This document shows positions 41,620 to 51,824 of a stretch of 64,000 nucleotides of DNA, piece after piece. Numbering within the stretch: position 1 is the first letter of the stretch; every line of letters starts with the position of its first letter. This stretch comes from Bacillota bacterium. Lineage in GTDB: Bacteria; Bacillota; Clostridia; Lachnospirales; Lachnospiraceae. The notes below the pieces were generated by a model. The model ran no database searches and was not told where the DNA came from. It was given only the letters and a program-made list of their open reading frames with translations. The translations under genes were made by a program, and so were the position numbers. The DNA lies in contig JAEWQV010000016.1 in NCBI GenBank assembly GCA_023399055.1, forward strand, positions 124,001 through 188,000, written 5' to 3'.

Positions 41620-42924
41620 ATGAAGCGAATTATTTGTTTCGTTCTAAGTGGGTTGCTCATCATGGGGGCATTAACAGCGTGTGGTAAAAATACGAATGCT
41701 ACGAAAGACACACCGAAGACAGAACCTGAAGTTACACAGGGAGCTTCTGACACAGATGCAGATACAGACACTGATACCGAGGTAACAGCAGAACCAGTGG
41801 AACTTAAAATCTGGCATGATGGTAATGACGCGATTATGGAAGTTATCGCAGCAAAAGTAAATGACACCTTAAAAGACGAAGGTGTTAGCGTCGTTTTTGA
41901 GAAAAAGACAGGCCTTACCGATCAAATGAAATTATATGGCACAGATGCAGCAAATGGTCCTGATTTATATTTCTACGCACATGATTCCTTGGGTATGTTT
42001 GCAGAAATGGGAATCTTAGCTCCAATCACTGACGTTATTAGTACTGATAAAATGGCAGATCTACTGCCAATGACAATTGAAGCAGGTACTTATAAGGATG
42101 TTCAATACCTACTTCCTGTTTATTTTGAAACTTTGCTATTCTTATACAATAAGGATATGTGGACAGGTGATATTCCAACAACTACAGAAGACTTGTATAA
42201 TTACATGGTAGCCAACACTGACACCAACGCAGGTACCTATGCGGTTGTTAACCAACATTCCACCGCATATAATGTAGCACCGTTCATCAATGGCTTTGGT
42301 GGATATATCATTAATTCAGATGCTAATCCTGGATTAAATGAACAAGCTACCAAAGATGCGATTTCCTATAATCAAAAGTTTGCCCAGTTACAGGCTGACG
42401 GTGATTATGGCACCGTAACAACCTTATTTAATGATAAGAAGGCAGCAGCCATCATTGGCGGACCATGGTTGATTTCAGACATAAATAAGGCAGGAATTAA
42501 TCTTGGTATTAAGTCCTTAGCAGAGTTTAAACTTCCAAACGGCAACGGGCTTGCACCTTATTCAGGTGTACAAGGAATTGGAGTATTAAAATACGCAGCG
42601 GAGTCAAAAAAGGATGCAATAGCTAAAGTGTTAGAAGTACTCGCAGGAGCTGAAATTGGAATTGATTTAGCAAAGCAATCCAATTGTGCACCAGCTAATG
42701 TTAAATCTTACGACGATGCAGATGTTGCTGCCAATGAGATGATCGTTGCAATGAAGACTACTGCTGAAACTGCAAAGCCGATGCCAAATGTCCCTCAAAT
42801 GGGAGTTATGTGGGGACCTGCAGAATCCTTGTTGGCGGCTGTTAATAAGTCCGGTGAAAACGTAGATACTGCAGCAGATAAGTACCAAGACGAAGCATTG
42901 ACTGCAATTGGTGATATGCAATAA
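41620..42924 (+). CDS. Maltodextrin/cyclodextrin-type ABC substrate-binding lipoprotein
   Basis: This 434-residue binding protein has a lipobox ending ALTAC near residues 17-21, a Thr/Asp-rich linker (DTDADTDTDTE) and a MalE-like mature domain: LKIWHDGNDAIMEVI, DLYFYAHDSLGMFAEMGILA, LFLYNKDMW and AIIGGPWLISDINKAG. The following cyclomaltodextrinase gene points to cyclodextrins or maltodextrins as ligand. AGGAGG lies about eight bases before the ATG. Confidence 0.92.
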   Translation: MKRIICFVLSGLLIMGALTACGKNTNATKDTPKTEPEVTQGASDTDADTDTDTEVTAEPVELKIWHDGNDAIMEVIAAKVNDTLKDEGVSVVFEKKTGLTDQMKLYGTDAANGPDLYFYAHDSLGMFAEMGILAPITDVISTDKMADLLPMTIEAGTYKDVQYLLPVYFETLLFLYNKDMWTGDIPTTTEDLYNYMVANTDTNAGTYAVVNQHSTAYNVAPFINGFGGYIINSDANPGLNEQATKDAISYNQKFAQLQADGDYGTVTTLFNDKKAAAIIGGPWLISDINKAGINLGIKSLAEFKLPNGNGLAPYSGVQGIGVLKYAAESKKDAIAKVLEVLAGAEIGIDLAKQSNCAPANVKSYDDADVAANEMIVAMKTTAETAKPMPNVPQMGVMWGPAESLLAAVNKSGENVDTAADKYQDEALTAIGDMQ

Positions 42925-42947
42925 TTTTAAATACGAAAATAGATAGC

Positions 42948-42981
42948 GGCTGTTGCAAAGTTAGTATAGCTTGCAGCAGCC
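42948..42981 (+). terminator. Attenuator hairpin between binding-protein and permease genes
   Basis: GGCTGTTGCAAAG pairs with CTTGCAGCAGCC. There is no strong T-run, so partial termination or mRNA 3' protection is likely. Third of the GCTGTTGC hairpins. Confidence 0.6.
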
Positions 42982-43037
42982 CCTACTAATGATAAAAGTA
43001 TTAAATCAATCTGATTTACCTTTTTAAGGAGGACGTA

Positions 43038-43925
43038 ATGAAAAGAAAACATACCTATCTACCTTGGCTTTATGCGTTACCAGCGATACTTCTGATTGGA
43101 ATTATTATTATATTTCCAATTCTCTATACTGGTTATATCTCTTTGACAGATATGAATTTATTTCATTGGCTCAATTATAAGGTAATTGGATTAGGGAATT
43201 ATCAAAGAGCATTATTAAAAGTTGACTCGGGATTTCTTACTGCGCTGGGAACCACTATCATATGGACAATTATTAACATGGTACTGCAAGTTGCCATTGC
43301 ATATGTCATTGCACTGGGATTAAATGTGCAAGGCTTAAGGTTGAGTAGATTATATAAAACTTTGCTTATGTTCCCTTGGGCTATGCCTGCGTATGTATCC
43401 ATTCTATTGTGGCGCGTCGGTATGTACAATACAGAGTTCGGATTTCTGAATAAATTAGCAGTTATTCTGGGGCTACCTAAAGTAAATTTTTTATCTGAAA
43501 ATGTTCCTGCTTTTCTTTCGTGTATGGTTTTAAACTTGTGGATGGCATTGCCGTTCATGATTATGATGATAGATGGTGCATTGCAGAGTATTGATCGAAG
43601 CTACTATGAAAGTGCAATGATTGATGGGGCCGGATTTATGAAAAAGAATTTACATATCACAATTCCCTCACTTAAGCAGATTATTGCACCTGCAGTTATA
43701 TTAACAACCTTTACGACCTTTAAACAGTTTGACATTATTTATCTACTAACCATGCAAAAAGGCTCATTGACTGGCGCTACCCTACATACGATTATTACTT
43801 ACGCTCATAAAAATGCCTTTGTCACCAATAATTATGGATTATCCTCCGCTGTATCTATTGTGATATTTGCAATAATAATCGTTTTTTCAGGATTTATGAA
43901 TCGGGGACTAAAGGAGGAAGACTGA
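43038..43925 (+). CDS. MalF-type ABC permease of the maltodextrin locus
   Basis: The protein has 295 residues, six predicted helices and the EAA loop YESAMIDGAGFMKKNLHITI near residue 190. It is similar in build to MalF/GanP subunits without the large periplasmic P2 loop of enteric MalF, as usual in Gram-positives. AAGGAGG precedes the ATG. Its stop codon overlaps the start of the next permease gene by one base. Confidence 0.93.
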   Translation: MKRKHTYLPWLYALPAILLIGIIIIFPILYTGYISLTDMNLFHWLNYKVIGLGNYQRALLKVDSGFLTALGTTIIWTIINMVLQVAIAYVIALGLNVQGLRLSRLYKTLLMFPWAMPAYVSILLWRVGMYNTEFGFLNKLAVILGLPKVNFLSENVPAFLSCMVLNLWMALPFMIMMIDGALQSIDRSYYESAMIDGAGFMKKNLHITIPSLKQIIAPAVILTTFTTFKQFDIIYLLTMQKGSLTGATLHTIITYAHKNAFVTNNYGLSSAVSIVIFAIIIVFSGFMNRGLKEED

Positions 43926-44770
43926 TGAAAAAAAGTAAATTAAAAAAACACCTGGGGCTTACGGCTCTGAATGTATTCTTTATTATAATATGTACCATTG
44001 GATTACTGCCAATTCTATATGCTCTTTCTCTTGCCTTTAGCGGGAGTGGTGGAGCCCTGACGTCTGACTTATCTTTTTTACCTAAGAATCCGACCTGGAA
44101 TAACTTCCGAGTAATACTTTTGGAGGAACCCTTTTTAATCTGGTTGAAGAACTCCATGATTCTTAGTGTTGGAACAATGGTACTTGCGATTAGTTTTGCG
44201 ATTGTTGCTGCTTATGCCTTCTCTAGGTTTCGTTTTAAAGGAAGACGAAAAGTATTAAAAATACTTCTGCTATTAAATGCATTTCCACAGATTCTTTCTA
44301 TGTTTGCCATTTTTCGATTATTTAAAACCATGAATTTATTAAATTTACATCTTGGTCTTATCGTTATTTATGCAGGTTCCATGTGTATTTTTAGTATATG
44401 GAATATGAAGGGATATTTTGATACGATACCAGTCGAAATTGAAGAAGCGTCAAAAATTGATGGCGCAAGTGACCTAAGATTGCTCACAAGAATTGTGTTA
44501 CCCCTAGCCAGACCTGCAATTATTGTTACGTCTGTGATGGTACTTATTTTTGTTTGGAATGAGTATCTGTTTTCAACAACCTTTATGATGAGCGAAAATA
44601 GCTATTCCCTTGCTGGAGGGCTTTATCAGCTTCAAGCAAATGATTATACCAGAAGCTGGCCTTTGTTCTCGGCAGCTTCCATATTAGTGTCCATACCAAT
44701 TCTAATCATATTCTTTTGTATTCAGAAGTATATGGTTTCCGGTCTGACTGCCGGTGGTGTAAAGGGATAA
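43925..44770 (+). CDS. MalG-type ABC permease of the maltodextrin locus
   Basis: The protein has 281 residues and six helices. It has the MalG-type EAA loop EEASKIDGASDLRLLTRIVL, WNEYLFSTTFM and the ending YMVSGLTAGGVKG. Translationally coupled to the MalF-type gene. An MsmX-like ATPase must be supplied from elsewhere. Confidence 0.93.
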   Translation: MKKSKLKKHLGLTALNVFFIIICTIGLLPILYALSLAFSGSGGALTSDLSFLPKNPTWNNFRVILLEEPFLIWLKNSMILSVGTMVLAISFAIVAAYAFSRFRFKGRRKVLKILLLLNAFPQILSMFAIFRLFKTMNLLNLHLGLIVIYAGSMCIFSIWNMKGYFDTIPVEIEEASKIDGASDLRLLTRIVLPLARPAIIVTSVMVLIFVWNEYLFSTTFMMSENSYSLAGGLYQLQANDYTRSWPLFSAASILVSIPILIIFFCIQKYMVSGLTAGGVKG

Positions 44771-44796
44771 GTTATAAATATTAAAGGAGTTTAAGA

Positions 44797-46554
44797 ATGA
44801 ATAAAAGTGCAATTTTACATATACCTCAATCACAGTTTGCTTTTGCAAACAGTGAGTACACCTTGACCATTCGGCTGCGGGCGGGTAAAGATGATTTAAC
44901 AGCCTGTACCTTATTTTATGGGGATCGTGCCTGTTATCAGACACCAGTACAGTTTTACCCTTTGCCGATGAAGCTAGTTGCAAAGGATGAGTTGTTCGAT
45001 TACTATGAGGTGACCTTTGATAGTCCGTATAACAGGGTGTGCTATTACTTCAAATTAGAGACAGAAGAGGAATGGACCTATTATTATGCAGATTTGTTCC
45101 GTAAAGAAATGCCAGAGATTGTTATTAATGATGTGATGATAGAGGGGAGAAGTGAATATTATCAATACCCTTTTATCCTAAGAGAGGAAATCCTCGATGT
45201 TCCACAATGGTTCAAGAATGCAGTAGTGTATAATATTTTTCCGGACAGTTTTGCAAGTGAGAAGGAAAAACTTGAGAGAGCGGGTACGGATATCACGTTA
45301 GAAAACGGGGTAGTATCGAAATCTAGACTAGGCGGAACTATCAAAGGAATTACAGCAAATCTTGATTATATTCAAGAATTGGGATTCACCTGTATCTATC
45401 TTAATCCTATTTTTGTTGCTGGGGAGTATCATAAATACGATATCTTAGATTATTATCACATTGATCCTTGCCTGGGAAGCAATGAGGATTTTAAAGAGTT
45501 AGTAAACACACTCCATGAGAAGAACATGCATATTATAATTGATGGCGTATTTAATCACTGCAGCTGGTATTTCTTTGCCTTCGAGGATGTTATTAAAAAT
45601 GGAGAAGCCTCAAAGTATAAGGAATGGTTCTATGATTTAAAGTTCCCGGTAATTCGACCGGAAGAGAACGCAATTCCTTCCTATGCCTGCTTTGCCTATG
45701 AAAGAAAAATGCCAAAGTTAAATACCTCCAATAAAGAAGTACAGCAATACTTTGCAGAGGTAGGAAGTTATTGGATTAGAGAGTTCCAGATTGATGGCTG
45801 GCGCTTGGATGTAGCAAATGAGATTGACCGCGATTTTTGGAGAACATTTCGAAATGCAGCTAAGGAAGAAAATCCAGAAATTGTGCTGATAGGAGAAGTG
45901 TGGGAGAATTCAGAAACCTGGCTAAGAGGTGACGCCTTTGATTCTACAATGAATTATGATTTTAGAAAGCATTGCCGTGATTTCTTTGCTTTAGGAAAAA
46001 CAGATGCCTTTGAGTTTGCAGGATACATATCCCAGATGTTACTGCGCTATCCAACGAATATTAGTTTAGGACAATTAAATCTATTGGACAGCCATGATGT
46101 ACCCCGGTTTTTATCCCTCTGTGGGGAGGATATTCGCAGATGGAAGTTAGCTTATCTTTGTCTTATGCTTTTCCCAGGTGTGCCAAGTCTGTTCTATGGG
46201 GATGAAAAGAGCATTGCGGGTATTGCCGAAAGTGAATATAGAAGAGCTATGCCCTGGCAATTAGTAGATGAAAAGATGCTTTCTTTTATTAAGAGTATTA
46301 TTGAGATAAGAAAAGGGTATATTGATGCAAATGCACAATTAGAGGTGGTAGAGGCTAAATCAAATAGCCGGATTTATTCCTTTCAAAGAACTGGAGATAA
46401 GGATAAATTATATGTGTGCCTAAATGCTGGAGAGTATTCAGAGAAGATAGAACTACCTTTAATAAGGGAGATATTAATAGAAGCTGGTGTTGAACAAAAG
46501 GCAGAAAATCAGGCAGCTGTAGATGCCTTTGGCTATGGAATTTATCTGGTTTAA
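44797..46554 (+). CDS. Cyclomaltodextrinase/neopullulanase-type GH13_20 enzyme
   Basis: This 585-residue enzyme has the N-terminal starch-binding-like domain of GH13_20 (about 1-125), a TIM barrel and a C-terminal beta domain. Catalytic residues are nucleophile Asp338 (GWRLDVANE), acid/base Glu367 (LIGEVWEN) and Asp434 (DSHDVPR). IIIDGVFNHCS is region I. No signal peptide: it opens imported cyclodextrins or trims maltodextrins in the cytoplasm. Last gene of the LacI-controlled operon, followed by a TGTCA-core terminator. Confidence 0.92.
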   Translation: MNKSAILHIPQSQFAFANSEYTLTIRLRAGKDDLTACTLFYGDRACYQTPVQFYPLPMKLVAKDELFDYYEVTFDSPYNRVCYYFKLETEEEWTYYYADLFRKEMPEIVINDVMIEGRSEYYQYPFILREEILDVPQWFKNAVVYNIFPDSFASEKEKLERAGTDITLENGVVSKSRLGGTIKGITANLDYIQELGFTCIYLNPIFVAGEYHKYDILDYYHIDPCLGSNEDFKELVNTLHEKNMHIIIDGVFNHCSWYFFAFEDVIKNGEASKYKEWFYDLKFPVIRPEENAIPSYACFAYERKMPKLNTSNKEVQQYFAEVGSYWIREFQIDGWRLDVANEIDRDFWRTFRNAAKEENPEIVLIGEVWENSETWLRGDAFDSTMNYDFRKHCRDFFALGKTDAFEFAGYISQMLLRYPTNISLGQLNLLDSHDVPRFLSLCGEDIRRWKLAYLCLMLFPGVPSLFYGDEKSIAGIAESEYRRAMPWQLVDEKMLSFIKSIIEIRKGYIDANAQLEVVEAKSNSRIYSFQRTGDKDKLYVCLNAGEYSEKIELPLIREILIEAGVEQKAENQAAVDAFGYGIYLV

Positions 46555-46556
46555 TG

Positions 46557-46609
46557 ATAAGAGGATGGGGTGTTGTCACACTTTTTGTGACAATACCCCA
46601 TCCTCTTAT
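46557..46609. terminator. Palindromic terminator, TGTCA-core repeat family (copy 3)
   Basis: ATAAGAGGATGGGGT pairs with ACCCCATCCTCTTAT, and TTGTCACA with TGTGACAA inside. It lies immediately after the cyclomaltodextrinase stop codon. The following 210 bases before the kinase gene are AT-rich and hold only a short AAAACTATG/CATAGTTTT inverted repeat (46718-46762). Confidence 0.75.
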
Positions 46610-46823
46610 TGTATATGTAAAATATATACAATAAACTTATCGGTATATATACTTGTTTTATATATTTTTATATGATAAATTTAAAATGCTAAGTAAAATT
46701 AGTTTATATATTACATTAAAACTATGAAAAACTAAAAATAAATGTTACTATTGCATAGTTTTATAACTTGTCGTGGGATGGTTGGCCTGGTGGACGTTGG
46801 GGCAGAATGGTTGTGGGTTTATT

Positions 46824-48620
46824 ATGAAAAAAATAATATTATTATGGAAAAAACAAACATTTGCAAGGCAGCTCACCATAGTTTTCGTGGGAGTGTTTTT
46901 GTTTCAAATGTTGATTGTTCAGGGAGTTAGCAGCTTCTATATGAAGCAGTTTATGGAGCAGAGAATAGAGGAGTCATATCAAAATTCTTTAAAGCAAACG
47001 ACTCTAAATCTTGAGGAGACCCTTAGTAGCTATAAGAAGGCTATTGATGAACTTTTTACAAATACGGATTTTGTACTTGCGGTAAATGCACTTAATTCAA
47101 TGGACTCACAGAATGAATGGGAAGTCAAGGAGAATCTGGATAGCCTCATGAAAAGGTTTATGTCTTATCGATCAGAGATAAGAAGTATGACGATTTTAAC
47201 GGATTCAGGTATTAAATACGGTTTTGACAGGCAGGAACTCGAACTTCTAAATCCTATTATTTCCAAGCTGCATCAGGAGTATTTTGAAAATGAGTTATTT
47301 GAGGATAATATGGGGTTAAAAGGGAAATGGGTATCTACAAAATATCTCGACCGAAAGGGTACGAGAGAATATTATGTATTCTCATATGGCAAGCAAATCA
47401 TGGATTGGTATGTGAGTCGACAGGTGGGAACAGGAATTGTTAGTATAGAAGAAAATATATTAGCAGATATTTGTAAAAACGCACAGATTAATGAAGATAG
47501 AACAACTAATTATATAATGATCACAGATAAGGAGGGAACAATCATTTCCCATTATAATAAACAAATGCTGGGAAGAAATATTGATGAATATTATGAGGAA
47601 TATATAGTGAATAATTACAAAAATCCCAAGATGGTTCTTAAGGAAGAGGTGACATCGACAGGCTGGCAAATGATTAGTATATTGGATGAAGATTATATCT
47701 ATTATAGATTGTATGAAATTCAAAACATTGTACTATTATTTTCGTGTGTGCTGGGTTTGATGGTATTAGTATTAATTCTATATGTATCTAAGAAGATGTC
47801 TAAGTATATCTCTGATATAGTAGTGGCCATGAATAAGGTTCAGGGTGGAAAGTTAAATGCGAAGATAGGAATACCCAAGGGAGAAAAAAACGAAATTAGT
47901 CTAATAGCAAAACATTTCAATATTATGATGGAAACAGTAAATGACCAGCTAAGGCTAATCAGGGAGTCCGGGCAGCGGGAAAAGGAAGCAGAGCTTCGTG
48001 CATTGGAGGCACAGATTAATCCGCACTTTATTTATAATTCATTAGATTCCATTAACTGGTTGGCAATTGAGAATGGGCAGAAGGAAATAAGTAATATGTT
48101 AGGTAAGTTTGCACAGATTCTTAGGTATCAGATTCAGAAAAGCAATATGGTTGTAACAATTGAAGAGGAGCTGATCTACCTAAAACACTATCTTTATCTT
48201 CAAAAGGTACGTTTTCTTGATAGTTTTGAATATGTTATAGATTGTCAAGAGTCTGTAAAAAGCTATCAGATACATAAGATGATTTTTCAGCCCTTTATTG
48301 AGAATGCCATCTACCATGGGGTATCAGAATTGGATTATGGAGGGCTGATTAAGATACAGATAGGCGAACATGATGAGAAACATTTCTATTTTATTGTCAG
48401 TGATAATGGAAAAGGAATGACGTCAGAAAAGCAAGATATAGTTTTTAACCTGAGAATGAATCCAGGAAACTCCATTGGAGTTTTAAATGTATTGGCTCGA
48501 CTGGATTTATATTATGGAGTTGATCATAAGGTGGAAGTAAACAGTGAGCCAGCTGGTGGGACCGTTATAAAGACCTTGATACCTAAATACTGCCAGGATA
48601 GGACAGGAGGAGAATCATGA
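46824..48620 (+). CDS. YesM-type sensor histidine kinase (arabinoside locus)
   Basis: The kinase has 598 residues. The first helix is near residues 17-38, followed by an extracellular cache-like region of about 250 residues, a second helix near 285-308, HAMP, His box QINPHFIYNSLDSINWL and an HATPase (IFQPFIENAIYHG, VSDNGKGM). ATG 46824 places the first helix normally; an upstream GTG frame from 46773 adds unlikely sequence. The ribosome site is weak. It overlaps its response regulator gene by four bases and probably controls the importer and catabolic operon downstream. Confidence 0.9.
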   Translation: MKKIILLWKKQTFARQLTIVFVGVFLFQMLIVQGVSSFYMKQFMEQRIEESYQNSLKQTTLNLEETLSSYKKAIDELFTNTDFVLAVNALNSMDSQNEWEVKENLDSLMKRFMSYRSEIRSMTILTDSGIKYGFDRQELELLNPIISKLHQEYFENELFEDNMGLKGKWVSTKYLDRKGTREYYVFSYGKQIMDWYVSRQVGTGIVSIEENILADICKNAQINEDRTTNYIMITDKEGTIISHYNKQMLGRNIDEYYEEYIVNNYKNPKMVLKEEVTSTGWQMISILDEDYIYYRLYEIQNIVLLFSCVLGLMVLVLILYVSKKMSKYISDIVVAMNKVQGGKLNAKIGIPKGEKNEISLIAKHFNIMMETVNDQLRLIRESGQREKEAELRALEAQINPHFIYNSLDSINWLAIENGQKEISNMLGKFAQILRYQIQKSNMVVTIEEELIYLKHYLYLQKVRFLDSFEYVIDCQESVKSYQIHKMIFQPFIENAIYHGVSELDYGGLIKIQIGEHDEKHFYFIVSDNGKGMTSEKQDIVFNLRMNPGNSIGVLNVLARLDLYYGVDHKVEVNSEPAGGTVIKTLIPKYCQDRTGGES

Positions 48621-50122
48621 AGATATTGATTGTGGAGGATGAGCTTAAGACGCTAAATGGGATAGCAAATCTGATCTCGGAACTTCCAGGAGATTATGAG
48701 GTATCCGGCAAAGCAAGAAGCGCTGAGGTAGGTATTGAACTAGCACAAGAGCTTAATCCAGATCTCATTATTACAGATATTCGGATGGGTAATATGAATG
48801 GACTGGAGATGATCCGTCAGCTTAACCAAAGGAAACAGAGTTGTAGATTTATTATATTAAGCGGTTATGCAGAATTTCAATATGCCAAAGAAGCTATTTC
48901 ACTCGGCAGTATGGATTATTTGCTTAAGCCCGTAACAGCGGAACTATTGGAAGAAGCATTAAAAAAAGCAAAAGGAGCCATTGAGGAGGAGGCACTGAAG
49001 ATACAGACTTCTTTGCTGGAAACAAAGGTTATTTTGGAGCGTGCGTTTTTTATGTCCGGGTTTTCAGGGTCAAAATTTGAACAAGAGCTGGTAAAACGGT
49101 TTGCAAATAAGACTAACAATTATATGCTCCTAATAAGGGGCGAGAATAAAATTGTTACATCAGATTTTGAGGCTATTCTTACTGAAATAAGTAACACTAT
49201 TCCTAAATATAAAATGTATGAGTGTGGTGAAAATAAAGAAAACTATGTTATTATAGAAGATTTTGAGCCAAGTCTATTGCCTAACATTGATAAGGCTGTG
49301 GTAAAGTGCCGAGAACATATTAATCCTTATATGGTTTTTGCAGGTGGCTGGATAAAGAGCGTGAAGGAAATTCAGGAAAGCCGTAAGAAATTACAAGACC
49401 TTAGTAACTGGAATTTGTCTGATTGTAAACCCATTGTCATAACCGAGCAGAGAATAGCGAAGGTGGCTGTTCAGAAATTCTCCTATCCGTCTGATCTGGA
49501 GCATATTATAATTAGCTGCATCAATGAGGGACGAGTTGAGGATTGTGAGGGCTTTCTCCGGGACTTTCTTAATTATCTAAATAATAAAAGCTATCACTAT
49601 GGAAATGTGAGGGAAGCCTTGATCTGTCTGACAGCTGCTATTCTTTATGCAATAAGAAGATCTAGCTATGGATTATATGAAAATATTAGTAATCTGAACA
49701 TCTTAGAATGGGTAAAGGATTGTCTGTTTCTGGATACGTATCCAACTATTATGATGAACGTACTCCGTCAATACGGACACTATTCCCAAAACCTTCAGTC
49801 CGGTAATCATCCAATTATTAATAAAGTTTTAAAAATATTGGAAAAGGAGTATAAGAATGAGATTCCAGTGGAGGAGATGGCACAGAGAATGAATGTAACT
49901 CCGGAATATTTAAGCTCACTTTTCATGAAAAAATTAGGAATAAAATATACTACTTATCGTGCACAGATTAGAATTAATGTGGCAAAGGGGCTGTTGCAGG
50001 AGGGAAATCTTAAAATATATGAAGTAGCAGAGGAGAGTGGATTCCCGGATGTGAAATACTTTACAAAGGTATTTAAAAAGTATACAGGGTCATCTCCTGG
50101 TGAATATTTAAGAAATATATAG
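48617..50122 (+). CDS. YesN-type response regulator with AraC HTH (arabinoside locus)
   Basis: The protein has 501 residues. The receiver has ILIVEDELKTLNG, phosphoacceptor Asp54 in IITDIRMGNMNG and YLLKPVTAE. The C-terminal AraC HTH (EIPVEEMAQRMNVTPEYLSS...KYFTKVFKKYTG) covers about 405-500. The start overlaps the kinase stop as ATGA. It is the likely activator of the operon beginning at 50401. Confidence 0.92.
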   Translation: MKILIVEDELKTLNGIANLISELPGDYEVSGKARSAEVGIELAQELNPDLIITDIRMGNMNGLEMIRQLNQRKQSCRFIILSGYAEFQYAKEAISLGSMDYLLKPVTAELLEEALKKAKGAIEEEALKIQTSLLETKVILERAFFMSGFSGSKFEQELVKRFANKTNNYMLLIRGENKIVTSDFEAILTEISNTIPKYKMYECGENKENYVIIEDFEPSLLPNIDKAVVKCREHINPYMVFAGGWIKSVKEIQESRKKLQDLSNWNLSDCKPIVITEQRIAKVAVQKFSYPSDLEHIIISCINEGRVEDCEGFLRDFLNYLNNKSYHYGNVREALICLTAAILYAIRRSSYGLYENISNLNILEWVKDCLFLDTYPTIMMNVLRQYGHYSQNLQSGNHPIINKVLKILEKEYKNEIPVEEMAQRMNVTPEYLSSLFMKKLGIKYTTYRAQIRINVAKGLLQEGNLKIYEVAEESGFPDVKYFTKVFKKYTGSSPGEYLRNI

Positions 50123-50244
50123 CAACAAAGGATTCCAAGTAAATAAAATCCTCAGGCATGAGATCCTCCGGATACATGGTTTATAAATCAGTTTAGATTA
50201 TGACACCTTTCTTAGAACTGTCAAATATACAAAGTACATTAGCG

Positions 50245-50362
50245 ATGGTATCCTACTATTATCCAGTGAGACAGTTCAAGCGAGAGGATGTAGTTAACAA
50301 AAGACTTGTCCTGTGACAGGTCTTTCTCCATATCTGGGGGTATGGAAGCAACGAGATACCAT
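50245..50362 (+). promoter_or_regulatory. Structured leader before the arabinoside importer genes
   Basis: AAAGACTTGTC pairs with GACAGGTCTTT (50300-50325), and CCATA with TATGG next to it. An outer pair, ATGGTATC (50245-50252) with GATACCAT (50355-50362), encloses both. Upstream GAACTGTC and GACAGTTC (about 50216-50278) form another inverted repeat that could be a YesN site. No gene lies in this 278-base gap. Confidence 0.45.
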
Positions 50363-50400
50363 AGTATAAGAATGTGTCTTTACAAGAAAAGGAGAAAACA

Positions 50401-51714
50401 ATGAAAAAGAGAAGCGTATTTAAAAAAGTATTGGTGGTTGCATTAACAGCATGCATGACTTTCCTGACAGCATGCGGTGGAGGGAAATCCCCATCGACAG
50501 AGCCGGATGATTCAGTAACAAAAGCACCAGTGAAGGATAAGACAAAAATAACTTTCTGGGCACCATTTTCTGGCGGAGATGGAGATATTATGACAGCACT
50601 GGTGGATGAGTTTAATGATCAGAGCCAGACAACAGAAGTTGAATTTATGATTATTAAATCAGAGGAGTATTATACAAAGCTATTGGCAGCAATGACATCG
50701 GACTCATCTCCTACGGTCGCTATTAACCATATCACCAGAATTAAGGAATATGTAACAGATGATCTCTTAGAGCCACTTGATGGTCTTAGTTCAGCAGCAG
50801 GTGTAGAATGGACAGATTTTACAGAGAGACTACAACAGGCATCCAAGGTTAATGATGTTCCTTACTGTATGCCTATAGATACTCATTTGCTTCTAATGCA
50901 TTTTAATACAGATGAGTTCCAGAAAATAGGACTATTAGAGGCTGATGGTACAGTAAAGGTACCGGAAGGTGAAGATGCTTTCTTTGAATTCTTTAATAAG
51001 GTTAAGGATGAGAGTGGCAAAATGCCATTATCAGGAACCTCAATGAATGGTCTGCCAATGTATTTATGGTATACACTTCTTACACAGTTTGGTGGAAATG
51101 TATGTGATGTTGATGGCAAGGTAGCTACCCTTGACAGTGATGCCAATAAAAAAGCTTTGGAAATTATGATGAAGATGGTTGACAGTGAGATATGGCCAAA
51201 GAATCAGAAAAATGGTGCCGAGCTTTTCACTGGAAATATTGCAGTTGCTACTATTAATGGAAACTGGGCGATTCCAACCTTCACAGGTACCAGTGGTCTT
51301 AACTTCGCTTCTATGGCTTTCCCGCAGCTTGGAACAGTTAAGTCAGTATATGCGGACTCTCATACCCTTGTAATGCCTAAGAATGCTAATATGTCAGATG
51401 AGGAAAAGACAGCAGGAATGGAATTCATGAAATGGATTACTGATAATACACTGAAGTGGGCACAATCCGGACATATTCCAAGCAGGGTATCTGTAATGGA
51501 ATCTGCGGAATTCAAAGCTCTCCCGCACAGAGCAAATTACGCTGAATCAGCAAATTATGCTTCATTCTATCCACAGATTTCAGGTATTGCTGGTTTAACT
51601 GAAATGACATACCGTGAACTTGCTGCTATGGTTGCAGGTGAGCAGGATGTTGCTGCTACCATGGATAATATGCAACAGCAGTTCCAAAAAATACTTGATT
51701 CTTATAATAAGTAA
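50401..51714 (+). CDS. Sugar ABC transporter substrate-binding lipoprotein (arabinoside locus)
   Basis: This 437-residue binding protein has signal KVLVVALTACMTFLTAC as lipoprotein leader, a short Pro/Ser linker, and a family 1 binding domain: ITFWAPFSGGDGDIMTALVD, MHFNTDEFQKIG, NGNWAIPTF and MEFMKWITDN. The neighbouring GH51 suggests arabino-oligosaccharides. AAAGGAG precedes ATG 50401; the longer frame from 50374 is not supported. Confidence 0.92.
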   Translation: MKKRSVFKKVLVVALTACMTFLTACGGGKSPSTEPDDSVTKAPVKDKTKITFWAPFSGGDGDIMTALVDEFNDQSQTTEVEFMIIKSEEYYTKLLAAMTSDSSPTVAINHITRIKEYVTDDLLEPLDGLSSAAGVEWTDFTERLQQASKVNDVPYCMPIDTHLLLMHFNTDEFQKIGLLEADGTVKVPEGEDAFFEFFNKVKDESGKMPLSGTSMNGLPMYLWYTLLTQFGGNVCDVDGKVATLDSDANKKALEIMMKMVDSEIWPKNQKNGAELFTGNIAVATINGNWAIPTFTGTSGLNFASMAFPQLGTVKSVYADSHTLVMPKNANMSDEEKTAGMEFMKWITDNTLKWAQSGHIPSRVSVMESAEFKALPHRANYAESANYASFYPQISGIAGLTEMTYRELAAMVAGEQDVAATMDNMQQQFQKILDSYNK

Positions 51715-51747
51715 AATTAATAGATAAACAAATAAGTATACTAATAG

Positions 51748-51780
51748 ATGCTGCTTTTGTAGGTATTACAAAAGCAGCAT
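51748..51780 (+). terminator. Attenuator hairpin after the binding-protein gene
   Basis: ATGCTGCTTTTGT pairs perfectly with ACAAAAGCAGCAT over a seven-base loop, followed by an A-rich stretch. It lies between the binding-protein and permease genes, as at 13145 and 42948. Confidence 0.65.
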
Positions 51781-51824
51781 AAAAATTAAAGTGATAGTTT
51801 CGCACGAAACTCGGGAGGCATTGT

